From Segatella maculosa DSM 19339 = JCM 15638 (GTDB lineage Bacteria; Bacteroidota; Bacteroidia; Bacteroidales; Bacteroidaceae): 64,000 bases of DNA. The DNA lies in the NCBI RefSeq assembly GCF_000382385.1, contig NZ_KB908321.1, positions 152,178-216,177 on the forward strand, in the 5' to 3' direction. The notes under the pieces are model-generated. The model was not told the origin of the DNA and ran no database searches. It worked only from the letters and a program-made list of their open reading frames with translations. Below, piece by piece: positions 46,404 through 54,102 of the stretch. The stretch's first letter is position 1. The number at the start of each line of letters is the position of its first letter. A program made the translations under genes and the position numbers.

Positions 46404-46841
46404 ATGAACAAAGTGATGCTTATAGGAAATGTCGGAAAGGAACCCGATGTTCGCTATTACGACCAAGACCAAGCCGTTGCACAATTTCCTTTGGCAACAA
46501 CGGAGCGTGGCTATACGCTTCAGAATGGGACCAAAGTGCCCGAACATACCGATTGGCATACGATAACGGTATGGAGAGGACTGGCTAAAATCGTGGAGAA
46601 ATATGTTCATAAGGGCGATAAACTCTATATTGAAGGACGTATTCGCTATCGCAGCTATGATGATCAGAAGGGGCAGCGTCGCTATGTAACTGAGATTTTG
46701 GCGGAGAACATGGAGTTGCTTACTCCTAAACCAGTGGCCAACGATAAGGATACCGTGTCGCTGGCGAGTCAAGCACAGCCACAAGACAATAGTCAGGAAG
46801 CGACAACAGCTCCGGAAGACAATTCGGCCTTACCTTTTTAA
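46404..46841 (+). CDS. ssb: Single-stranded DNA-binding protein
   Basis: 145 residues. N-terminal OB fold (MNKVMLIGNVGKEPDVRYY, FPLATTERGY, PEHTDWHTITVWRGLAKIVE, KGDKLYIEGRIRYRSYDDQ) and a flexible tail ending EDNSALPF, the acidic-hydrophobic tip that recruits repair and replication proteins. It is followed by gldE and a phosphopantetheinyl transferase, a gene order typical of Bacteroidetes. Confidence 0.95.
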   Translation: MNKVMLIGNVGKEPDVRYYDQDQAVAQFPLATTERGYTLQNGTKVPEHTDWHTITVWRGLAKIVEKYVHKGDKLYIEGRIRYRSYDDQKGQRRYVTEILAENMELLTPKPVANDKDTVSLASQAQPQDNSQEATTAPEDNSALPF

Positions 46842-46860
46842 GTAGAAAATTCTTTTACTC

Positions 46861-48183
46861 TTGGATATAACCTCTTTCTTCGAAGCTCTTTCTGATGTGT
46901 CATTCCAATCACCTTCGGTTGGAGTTGTCCTATCATCTGTCTTGGCAATCGTATTATTAGCGATGTCAGGCTTTGCCAGTGCCTCAGAAATTGCCTTTTT
47001 CAGTCTTTCGCCCACAGACCTTTCGGAACTTGATCCGGAGCATCATGCAAAAGACCGTGGGATAGTTCTTCTTCGCGATGATAGCGAACGCACGCTTGCC
47101 ACGATTCTGATCACAAATAACTTTGTCAATGTGACCATTATCATGCTGTGTAATCTCGTGTTTGCCTCCATTATTCATTTCGGACCCAAGGCTGTCTGGC
47201 TTGAATTTGTGAGCCTTACGGTGTTACTCACTTTTCTGCTTTTGCTTTTCGGCGAGATTATGCCCAAGGTCTACAGTCGCCAGAATGCGTTGAAGTTCTG
47301 CCGTTTCTCTGTCGGTGGCATTCTTTTTCTGCGCAAACTGTTCTGGCCTTTGGAAACCATATTGATCAAGAGTGGAGGTTTTGCCGAAAAGGTGATGCAG
47401 AAAAAGAACCGACAGTTGAGCGTTGACGACCTTGAACAAGCACTTGAATTGACTGATAAAGAAGACATCAAAGACGAGCAGAGTATGCTCCAAGGCATCA
47501 TACGCTTTGGTGACGAAACGGCAAAAGAGGTGATGACTTCACGTCAAGATATTGTAAATTTGGATATCCTGAGTAGCTTTTCTGATGTGTTGAAATGTGT
47601 TGTCGAGAACAATTACAGCCGTATTCCGGTCTATCAAGATAACACCGACAATATTCGTGGCATCCTTTATATCAAAGATTTGCTTCCTCATTTGTCTAAA
47701 CCAGCCGGTTTTCGTTGGCAGAGTTTGATTCGTCCGCCTTATTTTGTACCTGAAACGAAGAAAATCGACGATTTGTTGCGAGAGTTCCAAGAGAACAAAG
47801 TGCACATTGCTATCGTAGTCGACGAATATGGAGGCACCAGCGGATTGGTGACATTGGAAGACATCTTGGAAGAAATCGTCGGTGAAATCAATGATGAATA
47901 TGACGAGGAAGAGAAGGTTTATTCCAAGTTAAACTATAACACTTATCTTTTTGAAGGGAAAGTTCTGTTGACGGACTTCTGCAAGATACTGAATATCGAC
48001 GACAGCGAATTCGAAGAGGTCGAGGGCGACGCCGACTCCTTGGCCGGTTTGTTGTTGGAACTGAAAGGTGACTTTCCGAGTGCGCATGAAAAGATAGACT
48101 ATAAGAACTTTACGTTTGAGATTCTCTCTATCGAAGAGCGGCGCATCAGCAGGGTGAAGGTAACCATACATTCAAAAGCCTGA
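46861..48183 (+). CDS. gldE: GldE-type membrane protein (DUF21, CBS pair, CorC_HlyC)
   Basis: 440 residues. The start must be TTG (46861), as no in-frame ATG lies between the upstream stop and the first membrane helix. Four membrane segments form the DUF21/CNNM domain (about 20-185), followed by two CBS motifs (EVMTSRQDIVNLD and the IRPPYFVPETKKIDDLLREF region) and a C-terminal CorC_HlyC domain (EVEGDADSLAGLLLELKGDF). In Flavobacteria GldE is linked to gliding/type IX secretion; the biochemical role is unsettled, and it may be a divalent cation transporter. It follows ssb by 19 bp. Confidence 0.88.
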   Translation: MDITSFFEALSDVSFQSPSVGVVLSSVLAIVLLAMSGFASASEIAFFSLSPTDLSELDPEHHAKDRGIVLLRDDSERTLATILITNNFVNVTIIMLCNLVFASIIHFGPKAVWLEFVSLTVLLTFLLLLFGEIMPKVYSRQNALKFCRFSVGGILFLRKLFWPLETILIKSGGFAEKVMQKKNRQLSVDDLEQALELTDKEDIKDEQSMLQGIIRFGDETAKEVMTSRQDIVNLDILSSFSDVLKCVVENNYSRIPVYQDNTDNIRGILYIKDLLPHLSKPAGFRWQSLIRPPYFVPETKKIDDLLREFQENKVHIAIVVDEYGGTSGLVTLEDILEEIVGEINDEYDEEEKVYSKLNYNTYLFEGKVLLTDFCKILNIDDSEFEEVEGDADSLAGLLLELKGDFPSAHEKIDYKNFTFEILSIEERRISRVKVTIHSKA

Positions 48184-48189
48184 CGCACG

Positions 48190-48792
48190 GTGCCGCTGTT
48201 GTCTGTCAAAAATGTTTCAGCAGATGTCCGCTTGGGCATTTGGAAGATAGAAGAAAGTGTGGAAACTTTTATCTCATCTTCGCCCGCTCTTTCTCTGCTC
48301 TATCAGCAAGAAATTGCAATTTGTCACAGTGAGGCACGACGATTAGAGAAATTAGCTGTCTATTCCTTGTTGTGGGAAATGACGGGCTGCCATTTAAAGC
48401 TTGCTCACAATGCTGCCGGAAAGCCTATGGTCGAAGGTTGGAACATCAGTGTTAGCCACACCAAAGGGTATGCCGCCATGATACTTTCTCGGACGAGCGA
48501 AGTTGCAGTCGATATAGAATATATTAGCAATCGTGTCAGCAGGATTGCAGACAAATTCATGCGTCCCGATGAAGATGCCCCAAGCGTCATTGACCAATTG
48601 ATTAATTGGTGCGAAAAGGAAACACTCTATAAATTCTGCTCGTCTCAAAATCTTCAATACTTGGAAATGAAGATTTCGCCCGCAGACTTTGCCCCTTCGA
48701 AGCGTCATGCCCGTAATCTGAAAGACGACAGCCTGCATGTCGTTTGCTATGAAATAACACCTGAATTCGTCGTCGCCTATATGTGGGCCTAA
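48190..48792 (+). CDS. 4'-phosphopantetheinyl transferase
   Basis: 200 residues, Sfp type. It transfers the phosphopantetheine arm from CoA to carrier proteins. Features: NISVSHTKGYAAM, VAVDIEYISNRVSRIADKFM (the VxVDIE magnesium motif) and WCEKETLYKFC (WxxKExxxK). Start is GTG at 48190, 6 bp after gldE, with no ATG near. It ends at the GC-palindrome cluster. Confidence 0.88.
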   Translation: MPLLSVKNVSADVRLGIWKIEESVETFISSSPALSLLYQQEIAICHSEARRLEKLAVYSLLWEMTGCHLKLAHNAAGKPMVEGWNISVSHTKGYAAMILSRTSEVAVDIEYISNRVSRIADKFMRPDEDAPSVIDQLINWCEKETLYKFCSSQNLQYLEMKISPADFAPSKRHARNLKDDSLHVVCYEITPEFVVAYMWA

Positions 48793-48793
48793 C

Positions 48794-48909
48794 ACCCACC
48801 CCGGCCCTCCCAAAGGGAGGGAGGAGAGGCCTCCCCCGACCCCTCCAAAGGAGGGGAGAAACCCACCCCAACCCTCCCAAAGGGAGGGAGTGCGAGCTTG
48901 CGGGCTAAT
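48794..48909. repeat. GC-rich dispersed palindromes, three units and tail
   Basis: Three tandem units with CTCCCAAAGGGAG or CTCCAAAGGAG cores, the middle one inverted, then the conserved tail GCGAGCTTGCGGGCTAA. It begins 1 bp after the phosphopantetheinyl transferase stop. It is followed at 48914-48945 by a simple run of seven-base steps (AAAGTTC/AAACTTC). Confidence 0.85.
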
Positions 48910-48962
48910 CATAAAGTTCAAACTTCAAACTTCAAAGTTCAATGCTCAAAAGTTGAGGAAAA

Positions 48963-48995
48963 GTTTGCTTGTTCCGAAATTTTGCCTTACCTTTG
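48963..48995 (+). promoter_or_regulatory. Promoter for the small-protein/lipoprotein operon
   Basis: TTTG (48963-48966), 21 bp, TACCTTTG (48988-48995). The transcript would have a ~430-nt leader to the ATG at 49432. Confidence 0.65.
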
Positions 48996-49038
48996 CACGC
49001 GATGATAGAAAGTAATCATATATATAAAGGTGTGAAGC

Positions 49039-49217
49039 CGATGCAAAGAAACTTTGATTTCTCTGCATCTTTTAACGCTTATTATTTGGCTGGTCCAAAT
49101 AATTTGCTAACACACACACACACACTTAGCGCACCTGGCGTTTAAACGTCTTCACGTACGCGCGCGCGAAGCGCGTGCAACACTAATAAACAAAGGGCCT
49201 ACCGGAGTTCCCTTTGT
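49039..49217 (+). other. Long leader with hairpins, CA tract and Z-DNA-prone run
   Basis: The non-coding stretch 48996-49431 holds: a hairpin with GATGCA/TGCATC arms (about 49040-49070) followed by TTTT; (AC)8 at 49110-49125; a 16-bp strictly alternating purine-pyrimidine run with CGCGCGCGCG at 49153-49168; and ACAAAGGG/CCCTTTGT arms (about 49189-49216). No coding sequence seen. Confidence 0.6.
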
Positions 49218-49301
49218 TCGCATATTCGTGTCCTTTTGCGAGCAAAAAATGAACGAAATAAGGGAACAAGTAGACGTCCATTCAAGCAAACCGCAACACG
49301 T

Positions 49302-49396
49302 TGTAGGGACGCACGGCTCGTGCGTCCGTTCATCGTGGAGCAAATGGACGGGTGGACATACCATTGGAGCGGACGTACGAGCCGTGCGTCCCTACA
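49302..49396. repeat. 27-bp inverted repeat (GTAGGGACGCACGG type)
   Basis: Arms 49302-49328 and 49370-49396 match inverted at 26 of 27 positions (GTAGGGACGCACGGCTCGT and its complement), separated by 41 bp. This sequence type recurs in many bacterial genomes as a dispersed palindromic element. Confidence 0.8.
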
Positions 49397-49431
49397 TGCA
49401 AACGGCACAAATCAAGATAACAACAATAAAT

Positions 49432-49683
49432 ATGAAGAAAATGGAGTGTAAGAAGCGGGCATACACAACGCCCGAGATTATGGTTTATCCGATGCAGGAA
49501 GACAATCTCTTGCAAGCTGTGAGTGGTCAGCACAAGCATATCGGGCAAGGCGGAACAATTGGTAATGCAAAGCGTGGAAGTGATGAAGAGTGGGAAGAAG
49601 CCTCACCCGAAAGCCTCACCCCCAACCCCTCTCCGAAGGGAGAGGGGAGTGATTACCCAAGCTATAATGCGTGGGAGGAGTAA
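49432..49683 (+). CDS. Small Bacteroidales protein carrying an in-frame palindromic repeat
   Basis: 83 residues from ATG 49432. The N-terminus KKRAYTTPEIMVYPMQEDNL fits the very common short Bacteroidales proteins that start with a Y-x-x-P-x-I motif, followed by LLQAVSGQHKHIGQGGTIGN and an acidic end (SYNAWEE). No signal peptide. Codons ~60-73 (49611-49650) are a GC-palindrome unit read as SLTPNPSPKGEG, so the repeat lies in frame between two parts that look native. Function unknown. It precedes the fimbrillin-like lipoprotein gene by 196 bp filled with the same repeats. Confidence 0.65.
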   Translation: MKKMECKKRAYTTPEIMVYPMQEDNLLQAVSGQHKHIGQGGTIGNAKRGSDEEWEEASPESLTPNPSPKGEGSDYPSYNAWEE

Positions 49684-49697
49684 GTAATAACAACCAA

Positions 49698-49861
49698 CAC
49701 CCACCCCGGCCCTCCCAAAGGGAGGGAGTAGCCTCCCCCGTTCAATAGTCTTTAGCCCCCCTTCGGTTCCCCCACCGGGGGACAGAAACCTCCGAAGGAG
49801 GGGAGAGCAAACTGCCCGAAGACTTGGGCTCCCCTCCTTTGGAGGGGCTGGGGGGAGGCTC
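49698..49861. repeat. GC-rich dispersed palindromes, four units
   Basis: Four units with different cores (CTCCCAAAGGGAG, CCCCCACCGGGGG, CTCCGAAGGAG, CTCCTTTGGAG) between the small gene and the lipoprotein gene. The last ends 18 bp before the ATG. Confidence 0.85.
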
Positions 49862-49879
49862 TTAATAATTATAAAACAA

Positions 49880-51595
49880 ATGAAAATGAAGATGAAAAGA
49901 TTGATACGAGCAAGTATGCTGCTCATAATGGCAGCACTATTTGTAGCCTGCACCAGTGAAAATATGGCGCAGAAGGATAAGGAGAAGAATAAAACACCGA
50001 AAGGCGGCGTCATCTTTGCTGCCAATGGGCCGAAGACTTTGGCAAAGCGGTTGTCGATAGACGGTGAAGAAGAGTTTGCCGGTGCTAAGACACGCACGAG
50101 TATCAAGCACACGCCCGGCAACGGGGCCGAAGCTTATTGGACAAGCGACGACTTTATCTGGGTGAAGAAACAAGACGGCACTTGGGCCAAGAGCACGGCT
50201 ATCGAACTGCACGATGGCGGAGCCAGCGCAGAGTTCACCCTGCCCGGCAACAAGACAGACTATGCCGATGGTTGCGAGGTGCGCTATACGGGCACCAAGG
50301 CCTACTATGGCGGTACGCTCAATGCCAATGCCGTGAGCATTCCAAAAGAGCAAAGCCGCACCAGGGCCAACGACTTCAGTAAGGCCGGCGAATGGGGCGA
50401 CTGTGGCTCGGGCGTGGCACGCAGTACGGGCAACCCGCGTAAGTTCAACTTCACCCTTGAGCATAAGCCCGCCTACCTGTGCTTCCTGCCCAGAGCCCCT
50501 AAGGCATCATCTGGCGTTCTATTTCTCCGAAACATCAAGATTACGGTAACCAAGAACTATGACGACCCGGGAAGCTATATGAGTGATTATTGCGGCTTCG
50601 ATGGCGAGAACATCACGAGCAGCTCTGGCAGTCCCTTTGGTCAAAACTACATTAATGTGACTCTCAACGTCCGACTTGACAGAGCTACCAAGCAAGAGCA
50701 GAACGCCACTTATTTAATCGTCCGCCCCGGCCGCTATGACTTCAAGATAGAATATATCATCACAGACTCAAGAAGCTACGTAACCACCACTGTCGAGCAA
50801 GAAGTTCTTGATCAGACGCTCGACAAGAATTCCATCTATGACATCACTGCCGACCTGACGAAAGAGATCCCATTCATCAACGATGCCGACCTAACAAGAT
50901 ATTACATGTGGGATGCCAAGCAGAATTATATTTATGGGCACGAGTCGGAGGCAAGAATAGGTTTCAGTCATATGTTGTATACTATAAATAATGCTCCCAG
51001 AGACAATACCGATGTTCGGTGGTACAACGAAAGTTTTCCGGGCGAGGGCATTGAGAACGATGCGCAGACCGAGCTGTTCAAGACACTTCCCAATGCAAAC
51101 GAGATGTGTTGGTATGTCTACAAGGGCGATGCGCATTGGGATATGTTCGGAAATGTTTATATTGGTAAAGACTACAGTCTATGGAGATCTAAAGGGATTT
51201 GGCTGAAGAAAAAAGCAAAGATCATGGCCGACGAGGGAATTACCGAAGCACAGATGAAAAGCGGTTTCCCGAAAGACAACCCTACAGACTATCGCACCAA
51301 GACATATCCTTTTCCCAACTGGCCGGCGGACGTCAACCCCAAAACAACTCCCGCACCTCCTAATACCACAGACTATTTTTTCCTCCCCGTGCAGGGATAC
51401 TGCGAGCTAAAAGCCAGAGGAATAGGGCTTTGGACTTGGACTGTCTTTAATTATAAAGGTTTCTATTGGAGTTCGAGTAAATTCCCCGTCGCTAATGAGA
51501 AGGAAAAGGCATACTTACTTATCTTCACTGAAGATAAGGTTGCAGTAGATATCAGGCATTGTAGCTATGGGTGTAATGCACAGGCGTTCGAATAA
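49880..51595 (+). CDS. Fimbrillin-like surface lipoprotein
   Basis: 571 residues. Signal peptide with lipobox LFVAC (Cys near residue 25). Residues ~60-330 resemble fimbrillin/Mfa-like adhesin modules (AKTRTSIKHT, AEAYWTSDDFIWV, FTLEHKPAYLCFLPRAP, NATYLIVRPGRYDFKIEY). The last ~200 residues hold LTRYYMWDA, DYFFLPVQGYCE and FYWSSSKFPVANEKEKAYLL, similar to FISUMP-like tips of Bacteroidetes surface proteins. Probably a cell-surface adhesin or minor fimbrial component; assignment is by pattern only. No fimbrial anchor genes are adjacent. Confidence 0.6.
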   Translation: MKMKMKRLIRASMLLIMAALFVACTSENMAQKDKEKNKTPKGGVIFAANGPKTLAKRLSIDGEEEFAGAKTRTSIKHTPGNGAEAYWTSDDFIWVKKQDGTWAKSTAIELHDGGASAEFTLPGNKTDYADGCEVRYTGTKAYYGGTLNANAVSIPKEQSRTRANDFSKAGEWGDCGSGVARSTGNPRKFNFTLEHKPAYLCFLPRAPKASSGVLFLRNIKITVTKNYDDPGSYMSDYCGFDGENITSSSGSPFGQNYINVTLNVRLDRATKQEQNATYLIVRPGRYDFKIEYIITDSRSYVTTTVEQEVLDQTLDKNSIYDITADLTKEIPFINDADLTRYYMWDAKQNYIYGHESEARIGFSHMLYTINNAPRDNTDVRWYNESFPGEGIENDAQTELFKTLPNANEMCWYVYKGDAHWDMFGNVYIGKDYSLWRSKGIWLKKKAKIMADEGITEAQMKSGFPKDNPTDYRTKTYPFPNWPADVNPKTTPAPPNTTDYFFLPVQGYCELKARGIGLWTWTVFNYKGFYWSSSKFPVANEKEKAYLLIFTEDKVAVDIRHCSYGCNAQAFE

Positions 51596-51615
51596 GTATC
51601 CCCCCAAAAAAGAAA

Positions 51616-51641
51616 CAGGCTTCCGCCATGTGCGGAGCCTG
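51616..51641 (+). terminator. Hairpin after the lipoprotein gene
   Basis: CAGGCTTCCGC (51616-51626) pairs with GCGGAGCCTG (51632-51641) with one bulged T. No strong T-run. Confidence 0.5.
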
Positions 51642-51685
51642 ATATATCATCAATTATTTTATAAACCATTTAATTTTTTAGAGCT

Positions 51686-52117
51686 ATGATTAAATACATC
51701 ATTCAAGCGAAGAAGAATCCGCAGAAGAAGGACGAGAAAAAGAAGTTTTACCCGCAGATTGCGCCGAGCACGCCGGTGACGCTGCCGCAAATCGTGAAGC
51801 GCATCGAGAAGCGGTCAACCGTGTCGAGCGCCGACGTGAAGGCCGTGCTCGATGCCCTGCAGACCGAGGTAATCGACGCGCTGGAGAGCGGCAACACGGT
51901 GCGCTTGGGCGACCTCGGCTCGTTCCGTCTCACCATCAAGTCCGAAGGTGTGGCCACGGCAGCCGAGGCGAAGAAGAAGGGCGCACAGCTCATCAAGCGG
52001 GCGAACGTGCAGTTCACCAAGAGCACCACGATGCGCGACACGCTCACGCCAACCCTCCTCAACTTCGCACCGCAGGAGGATATCGTGAATGCGGCGGACG
52101 AGAAGCCCGGGAACTAA
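51686..52117 (+). CDS. HU-family DNA-binding protein, Bacteroidetes type
   Basis: 143 residues. A lysine-rich leader (AKKNPQKKDEKKKFYPQI) precedes an HU/IHF fold with the first helices LPQIVKRIEKRSTVSSADVK, the GNTVRLGDLGSFRLTIKS strand and a short tail. This longer HU-HIG type binds DNA without clear sequence specificity and bends it. It lies amid dense palindromic repeats, which invites but does not prove a link. Confidence 0.9.
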   Translation: MIKYIIQAKKNPQKKDEKKKFYPQIAPSTPVTLPQIVKRIEKRSTVSSADVKAVLDALQTEVIDALESGNTVRLGDLGSFRLTIKSEGVATAAEAKKKGAQLIKRANVQFTKSTTMRDTLTPTLLNFAPQEDIVNAADEKPGN

Positions 52118-52121
52118 GAGA

Positions 52122-52300
52122 GACCTCACCCCCCAGCCCCCTCTCCGAAGGGGAGAGGGGGAGCAGCCTCTCCGAAAGCCCACCCCCAACCCCTCCCAAG
52201 GGAGGGGAGACCAAGCTTGCGAGGAATTAGTTTGCACGCTGTTTGCACTCCCCTCCTTCGGAGGGGTTGGGGGAGGCTCCCTGGGGCTCCCAGATTTTAG
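52122..52300. repeat. GC-rich dispersed palindromes, three units
   Basis: Units at about 52125-52165, 52180-52212 and 52247-52280, cores CTCCGAAGGGGAG, CTCCCAAGGGAG and CTCCTTCGGAG, with the tail AAGCTTGCGAGG. They begin 5 bp after the HU stop. The gap 52118-53180 has no gene. Confidence 0.8.
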
Positions 52301-52423
52301 GAGGTCTTCCAGCGGGAAGCCTCTTGGAGGGAGGGCGCACAACTTATCAGCATTTAATCAAAATCAAAATCCATTTTATGATTAACTTGCTTGTCTGTGT
52401 TGCCCTCCCCGTTTTAATACACA

Positions 52424-52485
52424 CCCCGAAAGCCTCCCCCCGGCCCCTCCAAATACCCACCCCGGCCCTCCCGAAGGGAGGGAGT
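52424..52485. repeat. GC-rich dispersed palindromes, two units
   Basis: One incomplete unit (AAAGCCTCCCCCCGGCCCC) and one complete unit with core CTCCCGAAGGGAG, followed directly by the duplicated hairpin. Confidence 0.75.
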
Positions 52486-52492
52486 AGAAGAA

Positions 52493-52537
52493 TGCAAATA
52501 GACCTTGCGAACACATTAGTTCACAAGGCCTATTTTT
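52493..52537. repeat. Duplicated hairpin, copy 1
   Basis: AATAGACCTTGCGAAC pairs with GTTCACAAGGCCTATT (two mismatches), then TTTT. A near-identical copy lies at 53007-53052. It resembles a terminator for the HU gene. Confidence 0.75.
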
Positions 52538-52551
52538 ATCTTTTATTCTTT

Positions 52552-52642
52552 ATAGCCCGCAAGCTCGCAACTCCCCCTCTCCTTCGGAGAGGGGGCCGGG
52601 GGGTGAGGTTTCCTCCCCTCCCTCGGGAGGGGTTGGGGGTGG
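52552..52642. repeat. GC-rich dispersed palindromes with tail
   Basis: The tail AGCCCGCAAGCTCG (reverse orientation of the tail at 48893) is followed by units with cores CTCCTTCGGAG and CCCTCGGGAGGG. Confidence 0.8.
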
Positions 52643-52702
52643 GCAAAAAACTTTACAATTTTGTAGTCTTTTTGAATTTGCTACGCATTCTTTTGGAATT
52701 TT

Positions 52703-52790
52703 CCTATAAGAAAATCAAAATTCCCTTATAAGAGAATTTAAATTGTCTTATAAGCGAATTTAAATTCTCTTATAAGGGAATTTTTGCCCT
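52703..52790. repeat. 22-bp CTTATAAG palindromic array
   Basis: Palindromic CYTATAAG at 52703, 52725, 52747 and 52769, exactly 22 bp apart. The linkers AATTTAAATT form a second set of dyads midway between them. Confidence 0.88.
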
Positions 52791-52896
52791 CCTAATAGCC
52801 TGATTATCAATAAGTTGCAGAGGCGATTTTTCAACCCTTTTCCGAGGCCGAAAAGGGAAAGATGGGAATTGAAAATAATTTACAAAAAGATAACCC

Positions 52897-52999
52897 GAAA
52901 GCCCACCCCCGGCCCCTCCCCAGACACCTACCCCCGGCCCCTCCCGAAGGGAGGGGAGAATGAAGCCTCTCCCCCAGCCCCTCCCCGAAGAGGGAGGGG
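52897..52999. repeat. GC-rich dispersed palindromes, three units
   Basis: Units of the GGAGGGG family, cores CTCCCGAAGGGAG and CTCCCCGAAGAGGGAG among them, directly before the second hairpin copy. Confidence 0.8.
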
Positions 53000-53006
53000 A
53001 GTAAAA

Positions 53007-53052
53007 TGCAAATAGACCTTGCGAACACTTTAGTTCACAAGGCCTATTTTTG
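53007..53052. repeat. Duplicated hairpin, copy 2
   Basis: Copy of 52493-52537 with a few differences (CACTTTAG for CACATTAG), again preceded by a GC palindrome and followed by the AGCCCGCAAGCTCG tail. The whole composite appears duplicated. Confidence 0.75.
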
Positions 53053-53071
53053 TTTATTATGTATTGTTCAT

Positions 53072-53176
53072 CATTAGCCCGCAAGCTCGGCCTCCCCTCC
53101 TTTGGAGGGGCTGGGGGAGGCTTCCCCTTTGGGAGGGGGAGGGGGTGGGCTTTCGGATAGGGGTTAGGGGTGGGCT
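53072..53176. repeat. GC-rich dispersed palindromes with tail
   Basis: Tail at 53075, then units with cores CTCCTTTGGAG and GGGAGGGGGAGGGGGTGGG, ending 4 bp before the stop of the minus-strand transporter gene. Confidence 0.8.
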
Positions 53177-53180
53177 TCTT

Positions 53181-54098
53181 TTATTTCGACCCGATATAGA
53201 GGAAAATCATGCCGAGCAGGATGAGGGCCAGGTCGAGTGCTTTGGCGCGGAGGTTCTTCTCGTGAAAGAAGACGGCGCCAAAGAGGAAGCTCACGACGAC
53301 GCTGCCACGCCGTATCATGCTCACAATGGAAATCATGGCGCCCGGCAGGCTCAAGGCATAGAAATACACGAAGTCGGCCGAGCTCAGGAACAATGAAATC
53401 AGGATCACGGCCCAATCCCAATGGAAAGGCGTGGTGCGTCGGCGCGTGGGCCACCATAACAAAAGCAGCATGACGCCCATCATGGCCATCTGATAGATGT
53501 TGTACCAACTTTGGACGACCATGCGGTTCAGTCCTGCGCCGCCGTCTGCCGTGCCCGCCATGAGATACTTGTCATACAGCCCGCTCACGGCACCCAACAA
53601 GGCGGCCAACACGAGAAAATAGACCCATTTGTTGTGCTTGAAGTCAATGCCTTCTCGCTTGCCGCTCTTGCTCAACAGCATGAATGAAACGACGGCAAGC
53701 GTGACGCCTGTCCATTGCCATATATTCAGTCTTTCGCCGAATACCAGCAGGGCACCGACAAGGACCATGACGGGCCGGGTGGCATTGATGGGGCCGACAA
53801 TCGTCAACGGTAGATGTTTCATGGCAAAGTAGCCGAAAATCCAGCTTGACAGAACGATCAGGCTTTTCAGGAGAATGTATCGATGGACCAGCCAACCGCA
53901 TTGCGGTACGTGGAACATACTGTGGGCTGAAAGATATCCGGCGGAAGACAAGATGATGAATGGCAGGAATATCAAAGAAGAAAACAGCGTGTTCAAGAAC
54001 AAAACCGGTAGGACGGCGTTATTGGAAAGGGCTTTCTTCTTGAAAGAATCGTAAAACCCCAGCAGTGTCGCCGAGAGGAATGCTAAAAACAACCACAT
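53181..54098 (-). CDS. EamA/DMT-family transporter
   Basis: About 305 residues from the ATG at 54098 (MWLFLAFLSATLLGFYDSFK); a start at 54122 would overlap truA by 20 bp. About ten membrane helices in two EamA-like halves (HLPLTIVGPINATRPVMVLV; SLPGAMISIVSMIRRGSVVV). Such proteins export or import small metabolites. The substrate is unknown. Last gene of the sigma-truA operon, 4 bp after truA. Confidence 0.85.
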   Translation of the reverse strand: MWLFLAFLSATLLGFYDSFKKKALSNNAVLPVLFLNTLFSSLIFLPFIILSSAGYLSAHSMFHVPQCGWLVHRYILLKSLIVLSSWIFGYFAMKHLPLTIVGPINATRPVMVLVGALLVFGERLNIWQWTGVTLAVVSFMLLSKSGKREGIDFKHNKWVYFLVLAALLGAVSGLYDKYLMAGTADGGAGLNRMVVQSWYNIYQMAMMGVMLLLLWWPTRRRTTPFHWDWAVILISLFLSSADFVYFYALSLPGAMISIVSMIRRGSVVVSFLFGAVFFHEKNLRAKALDLALILLGMIFLYIGSK

Positions 54099-54102
54099 AG
54101 GC

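Noticed and set aside
49039..49075. Riboswitch or T-box in the leader
   Set aside because: A hairpin is visible but no conserved riboswitch core was recognised.
52243..52731. 162-codon open frame downstream of the HU gene
   Set aside because: It is made of GC-palindrome and array sequence read through; no recognisable protein.
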